Assembly: GCF_900590885.1 (NCBI RefSeq)
Contig: NZ_UUON01000024.1
Location: 310,001 to 374,000, forward strand
Direction: 5' to 3'
DNA: 64,000 nt
DNA from: Pseudomonas viridiflava
Lineage (GTDB): Bacteria > Pseudomonadota > Gammaproteobacteria > Pseudomonadales > Pseudomonadaceae
Part shown: positions 48,414 through 57,131 of the stretch, in pieces
How the letters are laid out: every line of letters begins with the position of its first letter
Numbering within the stretch: position 1 is the first letter of the stretch
Notes under the pieces: generated by a model
What the model saw: the letters and a program-made list of their open reading frames with translations, nothing else
The model's database searches: none
What the model was told of the DNA's origin: nothing
Made by a program: the position numbers and the translations under genes

Positions 48414-49174
48414 GCGTACTTAGCTGCGCCGGCCTGGGCTTCAAGGTGCGCGAGGCCGAGTTGCTTTGCGATATTCACCTTGAGGTTCAGTTGGGGGAAA
48501 CCCTGGGGATTGTCGGGCCGAACGGCTCCGGTAAATCCACCTTGCTCAAGCTGCTCGCCGGCCTGCGTGCGCCGGCATCGGGTGAAGTGCAGCTTGGGGG
48601 GAAGCGTTTGGGCACGCTGTCACGCCGCGCCATCGCGCAACAGTTGGCCGTGGTGGAGCAACAAGCCGACACCGACGACGCCATCCGCGTGTTCGACGCC
48701 GTGGCGCTGGGCCGCACGCCATGGCTGTCGGCGCTGAGCCCGTGGTCCGGCGAAGACGACGCCATCGTGCGCCAGGCCCTGCACGACGTAGACGCCACTC
48801 ACCTGAGCGCACGGGCCTGGCGCAGCCTTTCCGGCGGCGAACGCCAACGCGTACACATCGCCCGCGCGCTGGCGCAACGGCCGCAGATTCTGTTGCTGGA
48901 CGAGCCGACCAATCACCTGGATATCCAGCATCAACTGGCGATATTAAAAGGTGTGCAAGCCCTGCCGGTGACCACCTTGATTGCCCTGCACGACCTTAAC
49001 CAGGCCCTGACCTGCGACCGCCTGGCCGTGCTGGATCGTGGGCGGTTGGTGGCGCTGGGCAAGCCATTGGAAGTGTTGACACCGCAGCGGCTGCAGGACA
49101 CGTTCGGCGTGCAGGCGCACTACCTGACCGACCCGTTCGACGGCGCGCAAATCCTGCGCTTGCGCTCCAACTGA
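48410..49174 (+). CDS. ABC transporter ATPase (BtuD-like)
   Basis: The 254-residue protein starts MSVLSCAGLGFKV at the ATG overlapping the permease stop (ATGA, 48410-48413), with CGGAGG upstream. It has Walker A IVGPNGSGKSTLL, the signature LSGGERQR, Walker B ILLLDEPTNHLD and the switch His in LIALHDLNQ. It is the motor of the corrinoid importer with the two preceding products. A REP palindrome starts 17 bases past the stop. Confidence 0.93.
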   Translation: MSVLSCAGLGFKVREAELLCDIHLEVQLGETLGIVGPNGSGKSTLLKLLAGLRAPASGEVQLGGKRLGTLSRRAIAQQLAVVEQQADTDDAIRVFDAVALGRTPWLSALSPWSGEDDAIVRQALHDVDATHLSARAWRSLSGGERQRVHIARALAQRPQILLLDEPTNHLDIQHQLAILKGVQALPVTTLIALHDLNQALTCDRLAVLDRGRLVALGKPLEVLTPQRLQDTFGVQAHYLTDPFDGAQILRLRSN

Positions 49175-49190
49175 CCCACCAAAATTCAAA

Positions 49191-49218
49191 TGTGGGAGGG
49201 GGCAAGCCCCCTCCCACA
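49191..49218. repeat. Short REP palindrome after the btu-type operon
   Basis: TGTGGGAGGGGGC, AA, GCCCCCTCCCACA: the same perfect 13-bp stem as at 45493. It lies between the convergent ATPase and acetyltransferase genes and may block read-through. Confidence 0.88.
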
Positions 49219-49225
49219 CTTGGAT

Positions 49226-49714
49226 CTACAGCGGCTTGTGCATGTGGGTGGTCTGCCACACCGGGTCGGCTTCGATATCGACAATCTCAAAACCCTGCCG
49301 CACCCAGAAATCAATCGCCCCCGGCAAAAACGGGTGGGTATGCAGGTACACCACCTCGACCCCATCCGCCCGCGCCAGCGCTTCCAGCGCAAGATACAGC
49401 CTACCCGCCAACCCAAAACGACGAAACGCCGGCAGCACAAATAACCGCACCACTTCCACCGTCTTGCGACCCGAGTAATCCAACTGGGAAAAACGCCCGT
49501 CGTAGGGCAGATAGCCGATGGCCGCAACGATCCGATCACCCTCGCGCGCTAGCAGAAACTGCCCGTCGCCTTGCAGGTAAACAGCTTCGAAGTCCGCCAG
49601 ATCCGCAGGCATACCGGCGGCACTCAGCTTGGGGAATAACTGCGCGCGGGCTTGAAGGACAAAGGTGAGTACATCCGGGATGTCAGCGGCCGTGACCGGC
49701 TGGATATCAATCAT
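49226..49714 (-). CDS. GNAT family N-acetyltransferase
   Basis: The 162-residue protein is a single GNAT domain. The acetyl-CoA pyrophosphate-binding segment is seen in RLFVLPAFRRFGLAGRLYLAL, with a conserved beta strand before it and WVRQGFEIVDIEAD after. The substrate is not predictable. Its start overlaps the stop of a second GNAT gene by four bases, and that gene overlaps a lipoprotein gene in the same way, so the three are one tight unit. Confidence 0.85.
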   Translation of the reverse strand: MIDIQPVTAADIPDVLTFVLQARAQLFPKLSAAGMPADLADFEAVYLQGDGQFLLAREGDRIVAAIGYLPYDGRFSQLDYSGRKTVEVVRLFVLPAFRRFGLAGRLYLALEALARADGVEVVYLHTHPFLPGAIDFWVRQGFEIVDIEADPVWQTTHMHKPL

Positions 49715-50160
49715 GCGCTTTTACGCTCATAGCGAAAGTAACCATTGGCGCCAGTCCCGACCTGGGCAAAGCCAGCCGCCTCGTACATAAGCCGCGCCGG
49801 GTTATCCGGGCGCACGCTCAAACTCAAATGCCTGAACCCCGCCTGCCCCGCCGACACCGTAAACGCATCCAGCAGCGCGCGACCGATCCCGTTGCGCCGG
49901 TAAGCTTCGCCGACATTAATGGTACACAGCTCGGCGAAACTGTCCTCCGGCATCCACAGCGAATAACCGGCGAACTGCGCGCCCAGCATCGCCACGCTCA
50001 GGCGCTCGAAGTTGTCGACCCACCGCGTAAGGTGCCGCTCCAACTGACGCTGCCATGCCGCCTCGTGAGCCGGCTCCCATTGCTGGATATAACCCAGCTC
50101 ACCCCGGTAGATCGCCGGCAGGTCGGTCACGGTGGCAGGCCGCAGCGTCAACGCGCTCAC
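49711..50160 (-). CDS. GNAT family N-acetyltransferase
   Basis: The 149-residue GNAT protein has the acetyl-CoA loop NVGEAYRRNGIGRALLDAF and a C-terminal segment NPARLMYEAAGFAQVGTGANGYF typical of RimI-like enzymes. It overlaps both neighbours by four bases. The similarity to RimI is at the fold level only; the acceptor may be an amine, a peptide N-terminus or an antibiotic-like molecule. Confidence 0.86.
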   Translation of the reverse strand: MSALTLRPATVTDLPAIYRGELGYIQQWEPAHEAAWQRQLERHLTRWVDNFERLSVAMLGAQFAGYSLWMPEDSFAELCTINVGEAYRRNGIGRALLDAFTVSAGQAGFRHLSLSVRPDNPARLMYEAAGFAQVGTGANGYFRYERKSA

Positions 50161-50696
50161 TCACGCAACTCGCACGTAGCACTGCCCTTCATCCCCGACG
50201 CATGCACGCTCACATGGCGCACGCTGAAGCCGGGTTTCTGCACAATCTTTTTCTCATCCCAGATATCCCCACTGGCCACCTGATAACCGATGCTCCCATC
50301 CGCCTGCCAGCTCAGGCGCAGGATATACACGCCCTTATAATCCGGCGCTTGCTTGAACTGGGTGTCGATGATCGGCTTGGCCTTGTTGAAGGTGCGCAGG
50401 TTGAACAGGCGCTGGTCGGTGCCGGGTGGCGAGTAGCTGGACAGGAACAGCGTGTCATCCTCGGCCGCGTCTTCGGCAGCCGCGAGGATCACCGACGGCA
50501 CCCATTTTTCGCCACGGTCCTGATTGTCGGTCACCACCTTGCAGGTCAACTGGCCTTTGCCGCCCACGTTCTGGCGCAGCACAGTCTGGTACTGGCCGTA
50601 GGGCACGTCGAAGGTGAGTTTCTGTTCGGTGGCCTGGCCGCAGGCGGTCAGCAGAAACAGGGCTGAGAGCCCGATGGTGCATTGAAGACGCTTCAC
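50157..50696 (-). CDS. Lipoprotein of unknown function
   Basis: The 179-residue protein starts at a GTG (50696) preceded by AAGGA and has the lipoprotein signal MKRLQCTIGLSALFLLTAC with Cys19 as the lipid site. The mature domain is beta-rich with a Cys near position 70 and a second Cys close to the C-terminus (GSATCELRE), which could form a disulfide. A longer frame to 50783 lacks a ribosome-binding site. It is coupled to the two acetyltransferase genes. No family recognised. Confidence 0.75.
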   Translation of the reverse strand: MKRLQCTIGLSALFLLTACGQATEQKLTFDVPYGQYQTVLRQNVGGKGQLTCKVVTDNQDRGEKWVPSVILAAAEDAAEDDTLFLSSYSPPGTDQRLFNLRTFNKAKPIIDTQFKQAPDYKGVYILRLSWQADGSIGYQVASGDIWDEKKIVQKPGFSVRHVSVHASGMKGSATCELRE

Positions 50697-50728
50697 GTGC
50701 AGTCCTTTGCTTGGAGGGAGGCGAGAGG

Positions 50729-51673
50729 TTACTCGGCCGGTTGCAGTTTGAGTACTGCCGCGTTGACGCGCTGGGTTATCCATCCTCGGCTGTAGACCAG
50801 CACGTCGCTGGCCATCGCCACCGGAAAATGAATAAACCCATGGGCCGATTCGGGCAGCAGATGAACCTCTGCCTCGGGCCAGCGTTCAGCGATCAACAGC
50901 GTGTCGTCTTTTAGAGGGTCCAACTCGCCCACAAACATCAACGCCGGCGGCATGCCGGTAAAGTCGCCATACAACGGCGACAGCGTTGGCTGCCGGCGCG
51001 CGTCATCACTCAAACCCGGCGTGAGCATGCGCAACGCCTCGACCATCCCTGGCCCATCCAGCAACAAGGTGTCCGGCCCGGCCGTGCGCACGCTCGGCGT
51101 GCCGGTCAAATCGTAAACGCCGTAGTACAACACCGCGCCGCTCACGCGTTTGAGCAATTCGGGCCATTGCTTGAGCGCCAACAACGTCGCCGCCGCCAGA
51201 TGCCCGCCGGCCGACTCGCCCACGACAATCACCGGCAAGCCCGCAAACTCCTGCTCACTGAGCAACCAGCGCGCCGCCGCCAGGCAGTCGTCCAGCAGGC
51301 CTTCCACCGGCGTGTTCACCGCCAGCCGATAATCCACCGACACCACGGCCACGTCGCAGGCGTTGACCATGCCCAGGTTGAGGTCGTCATCCATCTGCGC
51401 ATTGCCGATCACCCAGCCGCCGCCGTGGATATCCAACACCACGCCTTTGGGCTTGCCGCCGGGGCGCAGGATGCGCACGGGCACGTTGCCTACAACCCGG
51501 CGTTCGACATCCGGCGCCTTTTTGAGGGTTTGGCTGACACGCAACAACGCCTGAATCAAACGCGGCGTAACGCGATTGCGGATTTTAAAGCGCGGCATCC
51601 ACGCAAGCTTCTGGTTGAAGCGACGCATCTGCGCCAGCTCGGGCTCACTGACTGGCCATAATGTGTAAGCCAT
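50729..51673 (-). CDS. Alpha/beta hydrolase, hormone-sensitive lipase (HSL) family esterase
   Basis: The 314-residue enzyme has the HSL oxyanion-hole motif HGGGW, the nucleophile elbow GESAGG, the acid in GELDPLKDDT and the catalytic His in PESAHGFIHF. HSL esterases cleave short acyl esters. An N-terminal cap of about 75 residues precedes the core, as usual. Its ATG overlaps the tspO stop by one base (TGATG), so expression is coupled to tspO. Confidence 0.9.
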   Translation of the reverse strand: MAYTLWPVSEPELAQMRRFNQKLAWMPRFKIRNRVTPRLIQALLRVSQTLKKAPDVERRVVGNVPVRILRPGGKPKGVVLDIHGGGWVIGNAQMDDDLNLGMVNACDVAVVSVDYRLAVNTPVEGLLDDCLAAARWLLSEQEFAGLPVIVVGESAGGHLAAATLLALKQWPELLKRVSGAVLYYGVYDLTGTPSVRTAGPDTLLLDGPGMVEALRMLTPGLSDDARRQPTLSPLYGDFTGMPPALMFVGELDPLKDDTLLIAERWPEAEVHLLPESAHGFIHFPVAMASDVLVYSRGWITQRVNAAVLKLQPAE

Positions 51674-52113
51674 CAGCGATTATTTCGCAGAATCGAGAAA
51701 TTCAGCGCCGCCGCCACACACAGCCACGCCAGGTACGGGAACAGGATCAAGCCGGTGATCAGGTCCAGGCGCACCGCCAGCACTACCATTGCCGCCACGG
51801 TCAGCCACAGCAGCGCCAGAATCACCATCCCCGCGAGGATGCGATGCGCGCCGAAAAACACCGGCGTCCACAGTGTGTTCAACGCGATCTGCGCGGCCCA
51901 CAGCGCCAGCACCACTTCGCTGCAGGGGATCAAGCTCAAGCGGTAGCCGGCCCAGGCCAGCAGCAGGTAGATGATGGTCCACGCCACCGGAAACAACCAG
52001 TTGGGCGGGGTAAAGCTGGGTTTGACCAGGGATTCATACCAGGCCCCGGGCTTGAAGATAATGCCGGTGCTGGCAGCGGCGGCGCAGGCGAGCAGGAAGA
52101 TAAAGAAGGTCAT
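51673..52113 (-). CDS. TspO/MBR family membrane protein
   Basis: The 146-residue protein has five membrane helices and TspO motifs: WYESLVKPSFTPPNWLFPVAW, the Trp-rich WTIIYLLLAWAGYRL, and ALNTLWTPVFFGAHRI. TspO proteins bind porphyrins and related ligands and are linked to tetrapyrrole and stress responses. The ATG at 52113 with AAGGA upstream is preferred to a longer frame because it begins at the first helix. It is coupled to the esterase gene by a one-base overlap. Confidence 0.92.
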   Translation of the reverse strand: MTFFIFLLACAAAASTGIIFKPGAWYESLVKPSFTPPNWLFPVAWTIIYLLLAWAGYRLSLIPCSEVVLALWAAQIALNTLWTPVFFGAHRILAGMVILALLWLTVAAMVVLAVRLDLITGLILFPYLAWLCVAAALNFSILRNNR

Positions 52114-52180
52114 GGTCGGTCCTTGGCTGAACGTTTCCACTTGGACGTGTCGCACCCGGGTAAAAGTTCAGCAAAAACCT

Positions 52181-52744
52181 TCAACCAGGTTCCACAATCC
52201 TCAGCCACGGCCAGCGCGCCTGATAACTCCTGGCCTTCTTGGCAAACAGCTCCGGCTCCGCATGCACGGGGTTGATGCGCAAGATGCCCTGCTCCACATC
52301 CGCCAACCCATACGGCGCATACACCTCGCCCGAGGCGATCTCCAAGCCGATGCACGTGCCCGCCACCAGGTAACGGTCCACCCCTTGTTTAGACGTGTGC
52401 AGCTGCGGATACGGCCGGCCAAACCGCTGCCCATACCAGAGGTGCACCCGCGCCTGGTTCTTCACTTCGACGTTAACCCCCAGGTCCTCGAACAACCGCT
52501 CAGCCCGGCGAATCACCGCGTCCTCCGCCTCGTAGGAAAGGTCGGTGTCGAAGTAAAAAACGTCGTAGTCCTTTACGCCCTGGTCCGCAGGCAGGTTCGA
52601 CTGATGATTCCACAACGCCTGGAACAGACACCCCGCCGTGAGCATGCACTGCTCCACCCCGAGGTCGGGCAGGCGCGCGGTGATTTCGGCGTTGATGGGG
52701 TTGGCCATGGCCAGGGTGAGCAGGCGGTCGACGGTCAATGTCAT
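52181..52744 (-). CDS. Nucleotidyltransferase-like protein (NTP_transf_6 family)
   Basis: The 187-residue protein has the pattern AGCLFQALWNHQSN followed by DYDVFYFDTDLSYEAEDAVI, in which the Asp-x-Asp-like residues match the metal-binding strand of the polymerase-beta-type nucleotidyltransferase fold, and NQARVHLWYGQRFG. This corresponds to the NTP_transf_6 family, whose substrates are unknown. It is a stand-alone gene upstream of tspO. Activity is inferred from fold motifs only. Confidence 0.82.
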   Translation of the reverse strand: MTLTVDRLLTLAMANPINAEITARLPDLGVEQCMLTAGCLFQALWNHQSNLPADQGVKDYDVFYFDTDLSYEAEDAVIRRAERLFEDLGVNVEVKNQARVHLWYGQRFGRPYPQLHTSKQGVDRYLVAGTCIGLEIASGEVYAPYGLADVEQGILRINPVHAEPELFAKKARSYQARWPWLRIVEPG

Positions 52745-52760
52745 GGAGATTCCTGGATGA

Positions 52761-52994
52761 TCAGCCCTTCAACTCACCCGCGCGATTGCTCGCCGCGTCG
52801 TCGTAAGCCACATACAGCGACTCGGCGATCTGGCTTTTGATCGCCTTGGTGGCTTCCAACCCGAGCACGAAACCTTCAGCCTTACCGCCGGCGCGGTTGA
52901 GTTCTTCATGGGTGGCAGCGCCGGTGATGGCATCCAGCAGCTTGGTGGCGTGAGGGCCGACGCCTTTTGGCAGGGAGATTTGGTCGATGGACAT
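52761..52994 (-). CDS. Small conserved helical protein
   Basis: The 77-residue protein (MSIDQISLPKGVGPHATKLL...) is predicted mostly helical, soluble and rich in Ala, Gly and Lys. The ATG at 52994 has AAGG upstream; the open frame continues to 53204 but the upstream part looks like non-coding sequence. It lies 16 bases upstream of the nucleotidyltransferase-like gene. I recognise no family and assign no function. Confidence 0.6.
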   Translation of the reverse strand: MSIDQISLPKGVGPHATKLLDAITGAATHEELNRAGGKAEGFVLGLEATKAIKSQIAESLYVAYDDAASNRAGELKG

Positions 52995-53114
52995 GGGCGA
53001 TACCTTGAAAGAATAAGATCGGTAGCGCGTAAACCACTGCCGGGGGCTGGCATGGTAGACCGATATCCACATCAAAGGGCCGTTTTCTGCCCGCCAAGAC
53101 CTTGCCCCCCACCT

Positions 53115-53141
53115 TGTGGCGAGGAAGCTTGCTCCCGCTGG
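53115..53141. repeat. Single REP-like element, second sequence class
   Basis: TGTGGCGAGGAAGCTTGCTC CCGCTGG resembles the GTGGCGAGGGAGCTTGC class of Pseudomonas REP sequences. It has no inverted partner nearby; CTGCTCAGCAG follows directly. Confidence 0.5.
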
Positions 53142-53224
53142 GCTGCTCAGCAGCCCCATCCACAAGCCCCCCAATCCCCCAGCCAAACACCAAAGCCACG
53201 CCACCTTGCTCCATTGCCTACGCT

Positions 53225-53389
53225 TACGTCAGAATCCGCCGGCATGTGTGCTGGGGTGACGGCCCCAACGCCAGCAACGAAACCCTGCTCATCAATAGCT
53301 TCGAAACCTTCACGTCCGTGAGCACGCTGCTGCTTGACCGGTCCGAAGACCTGCACGGCAAACACGTCAACGCGGCGCGCTACGCCTGA
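53225..53389 (+). pseudogene. Remnant of a DUF6124/DUF3077-like small Pseudomonas protein
   Basis: The plus strand carries an open stretch ending at a TGA at 53387-53389 whose translation includes NASNETLLINSFETFTSVST and LLLDRSEDLHGKHVNAARYA. The spacing of ETLL, ET, S-x-S, LL-D and L-x-G matches the C-terminal part of DUF6124-type proteins, which are common as single small genes in Pseudomonas. No start codon with a ribosome-binding site or the usual N-terminal half is present, so it is read as a 5'-truncated relic. The match is from memory and short. Confidence 0.4.
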
Positions 53390-54243
53390 TGCCTCAACGC
53401 CCGAATGATGAACCCGTGAAGGCTATCCACTGCCTTGGCCCCGCGCGAGGCTCGGCTGCGCAGGATCGAAACGTCCATCGGCTCAATCGGCCCCAGCCCC
53501 TGCTCGCTGCCCAACACCTGCAACGATGGCTGCACCGTGCACTGGGTAATCGCCGCAATCGCCAGGCCACCCTCCACGGCGGCCACCTGGCCGGCCAGGC
53601 TGGAGCTGTTGTACACCACCTTGAATTGGCGGCCCTGATGGGTCAGCGAGTTCACCGCATAACGCCGAGCCAGGCTGGCACTTTCATACACGGCAATCGG
53701 CAGCGGGTCGCGCCGCCACAGTTCGAACTGCGGTGAGCCCACCCACACCATCGGCTCCTTGAACAGGAACGTACCGCTTTGCGGCGAATCCCTGGACACC
53801 AGCGCCAGGTCCAGCTCGCCCGCACGCAAGCGCGGTATCAGGGTGGTCGATTGTTCACAGGTCAGCTCTATGTCCACGCCGGCGTAGCGCGGCGCAAAGC
53901 GCTTGAGCAGTGGCGTGAGGTACTTGGCCGCGTAGTCTTCGGCGACACCCAGGCGGATGCGGCCGGTCAGTTCTTCGCCGTGAAAAGCCGCCTGGGTCTC
54001 GGCGTGCAGGTCGAGCATGCGCCGCGCATAGCTGAGCAGCGTCTGGCCATCGGCGGTCAATTGCAGGTGGCGCGGGCCACGGTTCAACAATTGCCGCCCG
54101 AGCGCGGCCTCGAGTTTTTTCATCTGCATGCTCACTGCAGACTGCGAGCGGTTGACCTCATGGGCAGCGCCCGAGAGCGAACCCGCATCCACCACCGCCA
54201 CAAAGCATTTGAGCCAATCCATCTGCAAATCGCTGGCAGGCAT
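53380..54243 (-). CDS. LysR family regulator next to a LysE exporter
   Basis: The 287-residue protein has a LysR HTH (MDWLKCFVAVVDAGSLSGAA, then NRSQSAVSMQMKKLEAALG) and an effector domain. It is divergent from a LysE-family exporter starting at 54357, the usual regulator-exporter arrangement, as in LysG-LysE. The 3' end overlaps the gene remnant on the opposite strand by ten bases. The inducer is probably the exported amino acid or metabolite, but this is inference. Confidence 0.88.
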   Translation of the reverse strand: MPASDLQMDWLKCFVAVVDAGSLSGAAHEVNRSQSAVSMQMKKLEAALGRQLLNRGPRHLQLTADGQTLLSYARRMLDLHAETQAAFHGEELTGRIRLGVAEDYAAKYLTPLLKRFAPRYAGVDIELTCEQSTTLIPRLRAGELDLALVSRDSPQSGTFLFKEPMVWVGSPQFELWRRDPLPIAVYESASLARRYAVNSLTHQGRQFKVVYNSSSLAGQVAAVEGGLAIAAITQCTVQPSLQVLGSEQGLGPIEPMDVSILRSRASRGAKAVDSLHGFIIRALRHQA

Positions 54244-54356
54244 GCGGTTTCCTCTATTCGTTAATCGAATGGCTAAGATGTGATTTATGCGCTTTTAATG
54301 ATAGCTGCGCGCCCGCCAAAATGCCTCCTCTGACTGATCCCGCGCGGAAGCTGAAC

Positions 54357-54965
54357 ATGCCCTTCGAAACCTGGTTGCTTTATCTGTTCACCTGCATCGG
54401 CATCGCCGTGGTGCCAGGGCCCAATGCACTGTTGGCGCTGACCCACGGCGCCTTGCACGGGCGGCGCAAAACGCTGTTCACGATCTCCGGCGGGGTGCTG
54501 GGTTTTGCCGTGGTGTTGTCACTGTGCGCATTGGGCCTGGGGGCACTGATCCAGGCGTCGGCCACGGTGTTCACGCTCTTGAAGGTTGGCGGTGGGCTGT
54601 ACCTTATCTGGTTGGGATGGGGGCTATGGCGATCGCCTCCCATCAGCCTGGAGCCCACGGGCACTGTGAGCTTTCGGGGAGGGTCGCTGTTTCGTCAAGG
54701 GCTGGTATCGGCCCTCTCAAACCCCAAGGCGTTGTTGCTGTTTACCGCGTTTCTTCCGCCCTTCCTCGACCCGCACAGAAACCTGATCGCGCAGACCGCC
54801 GCCATTGCGCTGACCTACGCCGTGGTGGAGTTTGCCGTTGAATACGCGGTGGCCAGCGCAGCGCATCGCGTCAGGCCGTGGCTGGCAAGGACCGGGCGGC
54901 GTTTCAACAAGGTGTGTGGCGGTTTTTTTGTGTTGTTTGGGCTGGCGCTGCCCCTGCATGCCTGA
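54357..54965 (+). CDS. LysE family amino acid exporter
   Basis: The 202-residue protein has about six membrane helices and the LysE/RhtB signature VVPGPNALLALTHGALHGRR in the first helix-loop, plus SNPKALLLFTAFLPPFLDP in the middle. The ATG at 54357 with GGAAG upstream is chosen over 54321. Family members export amino acids such as lysine, threonine, homoserine or leucine. It is controlled presumably by the divergent LysR protein. Confidence 0.9.
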   Translation: MPFETWLLYLFTCIGIAVVPGPNALLALTHGALHGRRKTLFTISGGVLGFAVVLSLCALGLGALIQASATVFTLLKVGGGLYLIWLGWGLWRSPPISLEPTGTVSFRGGSLFRQGLVSALSNPKALLLFTAFLPPFLDPHRNLIAQTAAIALTYAVVEFAVEYAVASAAHRVRPWLARTGRRFNKVCGGFFVLFGLALPLHA

Positions 54966-55049
54966 CCCCCGCAACACGCCGCTAGAGGCGACCCGGCATT
55001 TGCGCGATACTGCCCCACCCCCAACGCCCCGAAACGGAAGTCCTGCTTT

Positions 55050-56312
55050 ATGAAGTTGCCCGCGTCCGCCCTGCTCCTCGCCTCTGCCCTGCTCGCGCCC
55101 GCCGTCGCCCAAGCCGACGACGCCGCGCTGACCGACACCCTCAAGGCCTTCGCCCGTTGCGACGCCACCTTCTTCAGCAGCCTGAACACCCACCGCGATG
55201 CCTGGCAGGCCTATGCGCCCCTCAAGCAGGACAAGGACTTCACCTGGATCGCGGTTAAAAACCGTGCCGACCGCAACGCCAACTCGGTGCCGGTCAGCGC
55301 GCCACCCATCGCGGGCTTGAAGCTGCTGTCGTACAACGACGAGGCCACCGACCTCGGCTCGCTGGGCCTCTACTATTACTGGGGCTTCGTAATCGAGGGC
55401 AATGTTGATGAGGTCGCCAAGCGCCTCGCGCCGCTGCTGGACCAACCGGCGCGCCTGCAAAAAGGTAACGGGGACTATATTCGCAGCGAGCTCAAGGTCG
55501 GCGATCGCTGGCAGGCGATCAAGCCGCGCCCCGGCACCGCACCGGGCACCCGCAACGTAGAGCGCGTGCTGCTGGTGGAGCCGGAAGGCAAGCAAGGCAC
55601 GCAATCGCGCGTCAGCTGCTCGGTGCAGGGTGGCGTCGACGCGGCGTTGCTGGTGTGGTTGCGCCCTGACATCGCGCCGGTGGATTACCCACGCACCGTG
55701 GTTGAGCCGAGCATCAACGATGTCGCCGTGCCGGCCAATGTGCTGCAGAGCCTGAACTCGCCGCTGCTGCAGCCCAAATTCAAGACACTCAACTACACCT
55801 ACGTGGCGACCAAGAGCGATGGCAGCAAGGACACGCCAACCTCGGTGACCTTCGCAGCCGCCGCCGGGGGCTTGTTGAACAAGGACGAGATCTACAGCGA
55901 AAACTTCCACGTCGAACGCCTGGTGCAGGCCGACCTGATCCAGTTGAAGTCGAAGATGAACGGCATCGGCGACGGCCAGGTCCTGCAAACCCGCGACATC
56001 GAGCTGAACGTGCCAACCGATTGGACGCCGGGCCAGACCTTGAGCGCGCGCCTGCGCATGGCCAATGTGCCAGGCAAGCCCACCGACACGCCGGTGGAAA
56101 CCACCATGACCTGCAAGATTGGCCAGCGCTTCCCGGCCAAACAGGTGTTTGCCGCGCTGACCGGCGACGCGATCAAGCTTGAGTGCGAACAGGGCGACTA
56201 CAAGACCTCGCGCGCGTTTATCGAAGACCTGGGTGTGGCCCTGACGCTGGGGACGACGTCGAGCAAGCTGAACTCGGTGTATGAATACACGGCGCTGGAA
56301 GTGACACGCTGA
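55050..56312 (+). CDS. Secreted protein of unknown function
   Basis: The 420-residue protein has a clear signal peptide (MKLPASALLLASALLAPAVAQA, cut before Asp-Asp) and no further membrane segment, so it should be periplasmic. Five or so Cys residues are spread through it (for example FARCDATFF, RVSCSVQGG, TTMTCKIGQ, KLECEQGD), in positions that could form disulfides. Two similar halves are not evident. No catalytic motif or family is recognised. It lies 63 bases upstream of a glutathione transferase gene on the same strand. Confidence 0.75.
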   Translation: MKLPASALLLASALLAPAVAQADDAALTDTLKAFARCDATFFSSLNTHRDAWQAYAPLKQDKDFTWIAVKNRADRNANSVPVSAPPIAGLKLLSYNDEATDLGSLGLYYYWGFVIEGNVDEVAKRLAPLLDQPARLQKGNGDYIRSELKVGDRWQAIKPRPGTAPGTRNVERVLLVEPEGKQGTQSRVSCSVQGGVDAALLVWLRPDIAPVDYPRTVVEPSINDVAVPANVLQSLNSPLLQPKFKTLNYTYVATKSDGSKDTPTSVTFAAAAGGLLNKDEIYSENFHVERLVQADLIQLKSKMNGIGDGQVLQTRDIELNVPTDWTPGQTLSARLRMANVPGKPTDTPVETTMTCKIGQRFPAKQVFAALTGDAIKLECEQGDYKTSRAFIEDLGVALTLGTTSSKLNSVYEYTALEVTR

Positions 56313-56375
56313 TTGACGGCACTCTGCGGCGCCGCCGCAGTCTGTTCCTACACCCCCAAGCCCCGCGGAGTTCCC

Positions 56376-57002
56376 ATGATCACTGTTCACCACCTCAACA
56401 ACTCGCGCTCGCAGCGCATCCTGTGGCTGCTGGAAGAGCTTGGCCTGCCGTACGAAATCAAGCGCTACCAGCGCGACCCGAAAACCAACCTCGCCCCGCC
56501 GGAGCTCAAGGCGATCAATGCACTGGGCAAGTCCCCGGTGATTGAAGATGCAGGCCGCGTGATGATCGAGTCTGCTGCGATCATCGACTACCTGATCCGC
56601 CGCCATGGCGCAGGGCGTCTGCAACCGGATCCTGCGACGGCCGAGTACGACACCTATGTGCAATGGCTGCACTTCGCCGAGGGCTCGGCCATGTTGCCGC
56701 TGATGCTTAACCTCTATGTCGGCCGCCTGGGCGATGCTGGCGCGCCGTTGCATCCGCGTATCGAATCCGAGGTGGCCAATTACCTCGGCTACCTGAATGA
56801 TGCGCTGGCGGATAAGGCGTATCTGCTGGGTGATGAGCTGAGTGGCGCGGATATTCAGATGAGTTTCATTGGCGAAATCGCCAAGGCTCAGGGCAAGTTG
56901 CAGGCGTACCCGCATTTGGCGGCGTGGGTTCAGCGCTTCCAGGCACGGCCGGCGTATGGCAAGGCGGTGGAACAGGGTGGGGAGTATGCGTTTGCCAAGT
57001 GA
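56376..57002 (+). CDS. Glutathione S-transferase
   Basis: The 208-residue protein has the thioredoxin-like N-terminal domain (MITVHHLNNSRSQRILWLLE), with Ser in NNSRSQR at the place of the glutathione-activating hydroxyl, the cis-Pro segment LGKSPVIED, and EsAAIIDYLIRR binding the gamma-glutamyl group; the helical C-terminal domain is complete. The ATG at 56376 after CGGAG is preferred to 56313. Members conjugate glutathione to electrophiles or act as peroxidases; the substrate is unknown. Confidence 0.9.
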   Translation: MITVHHLNNSRSQRILWLLEELGLPYEIKRYQRDPKTNLAPPELKAINALGKSPVIEDAGRVMIESAAIIDYLIRRHGAGRLQPDPATAEYDTYVQWLHFAEGSAMLPLMLNLYVGRLGDAGAPLHPRIESEVANYLGYLNDALADKAYLLGDELSGADIQMSFIGEIAKAQGKLQAYPHLAAWVQRFQARPAYGKAVEQGGEYAFAK

Positions 57003-57131
57003 GTCGCTGAAAACACCGCAGTTGATCGGCTTCGTTTGAAAGACCCTCGCCCTCTCTGCAAAACGCTATTGCTCAGATCCGGATACAGTCATACGATGAC
57101 TGACCACAATCATAAAAATAAAGGATCTCTC

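Noticed and set aside
54717..56915. 732-codon minus-strand frame
   Set aside because: It runs antisense to a LysE exporter, a secreted protein and a glutathione transferase, each with signatures and ribosome-binding sites.
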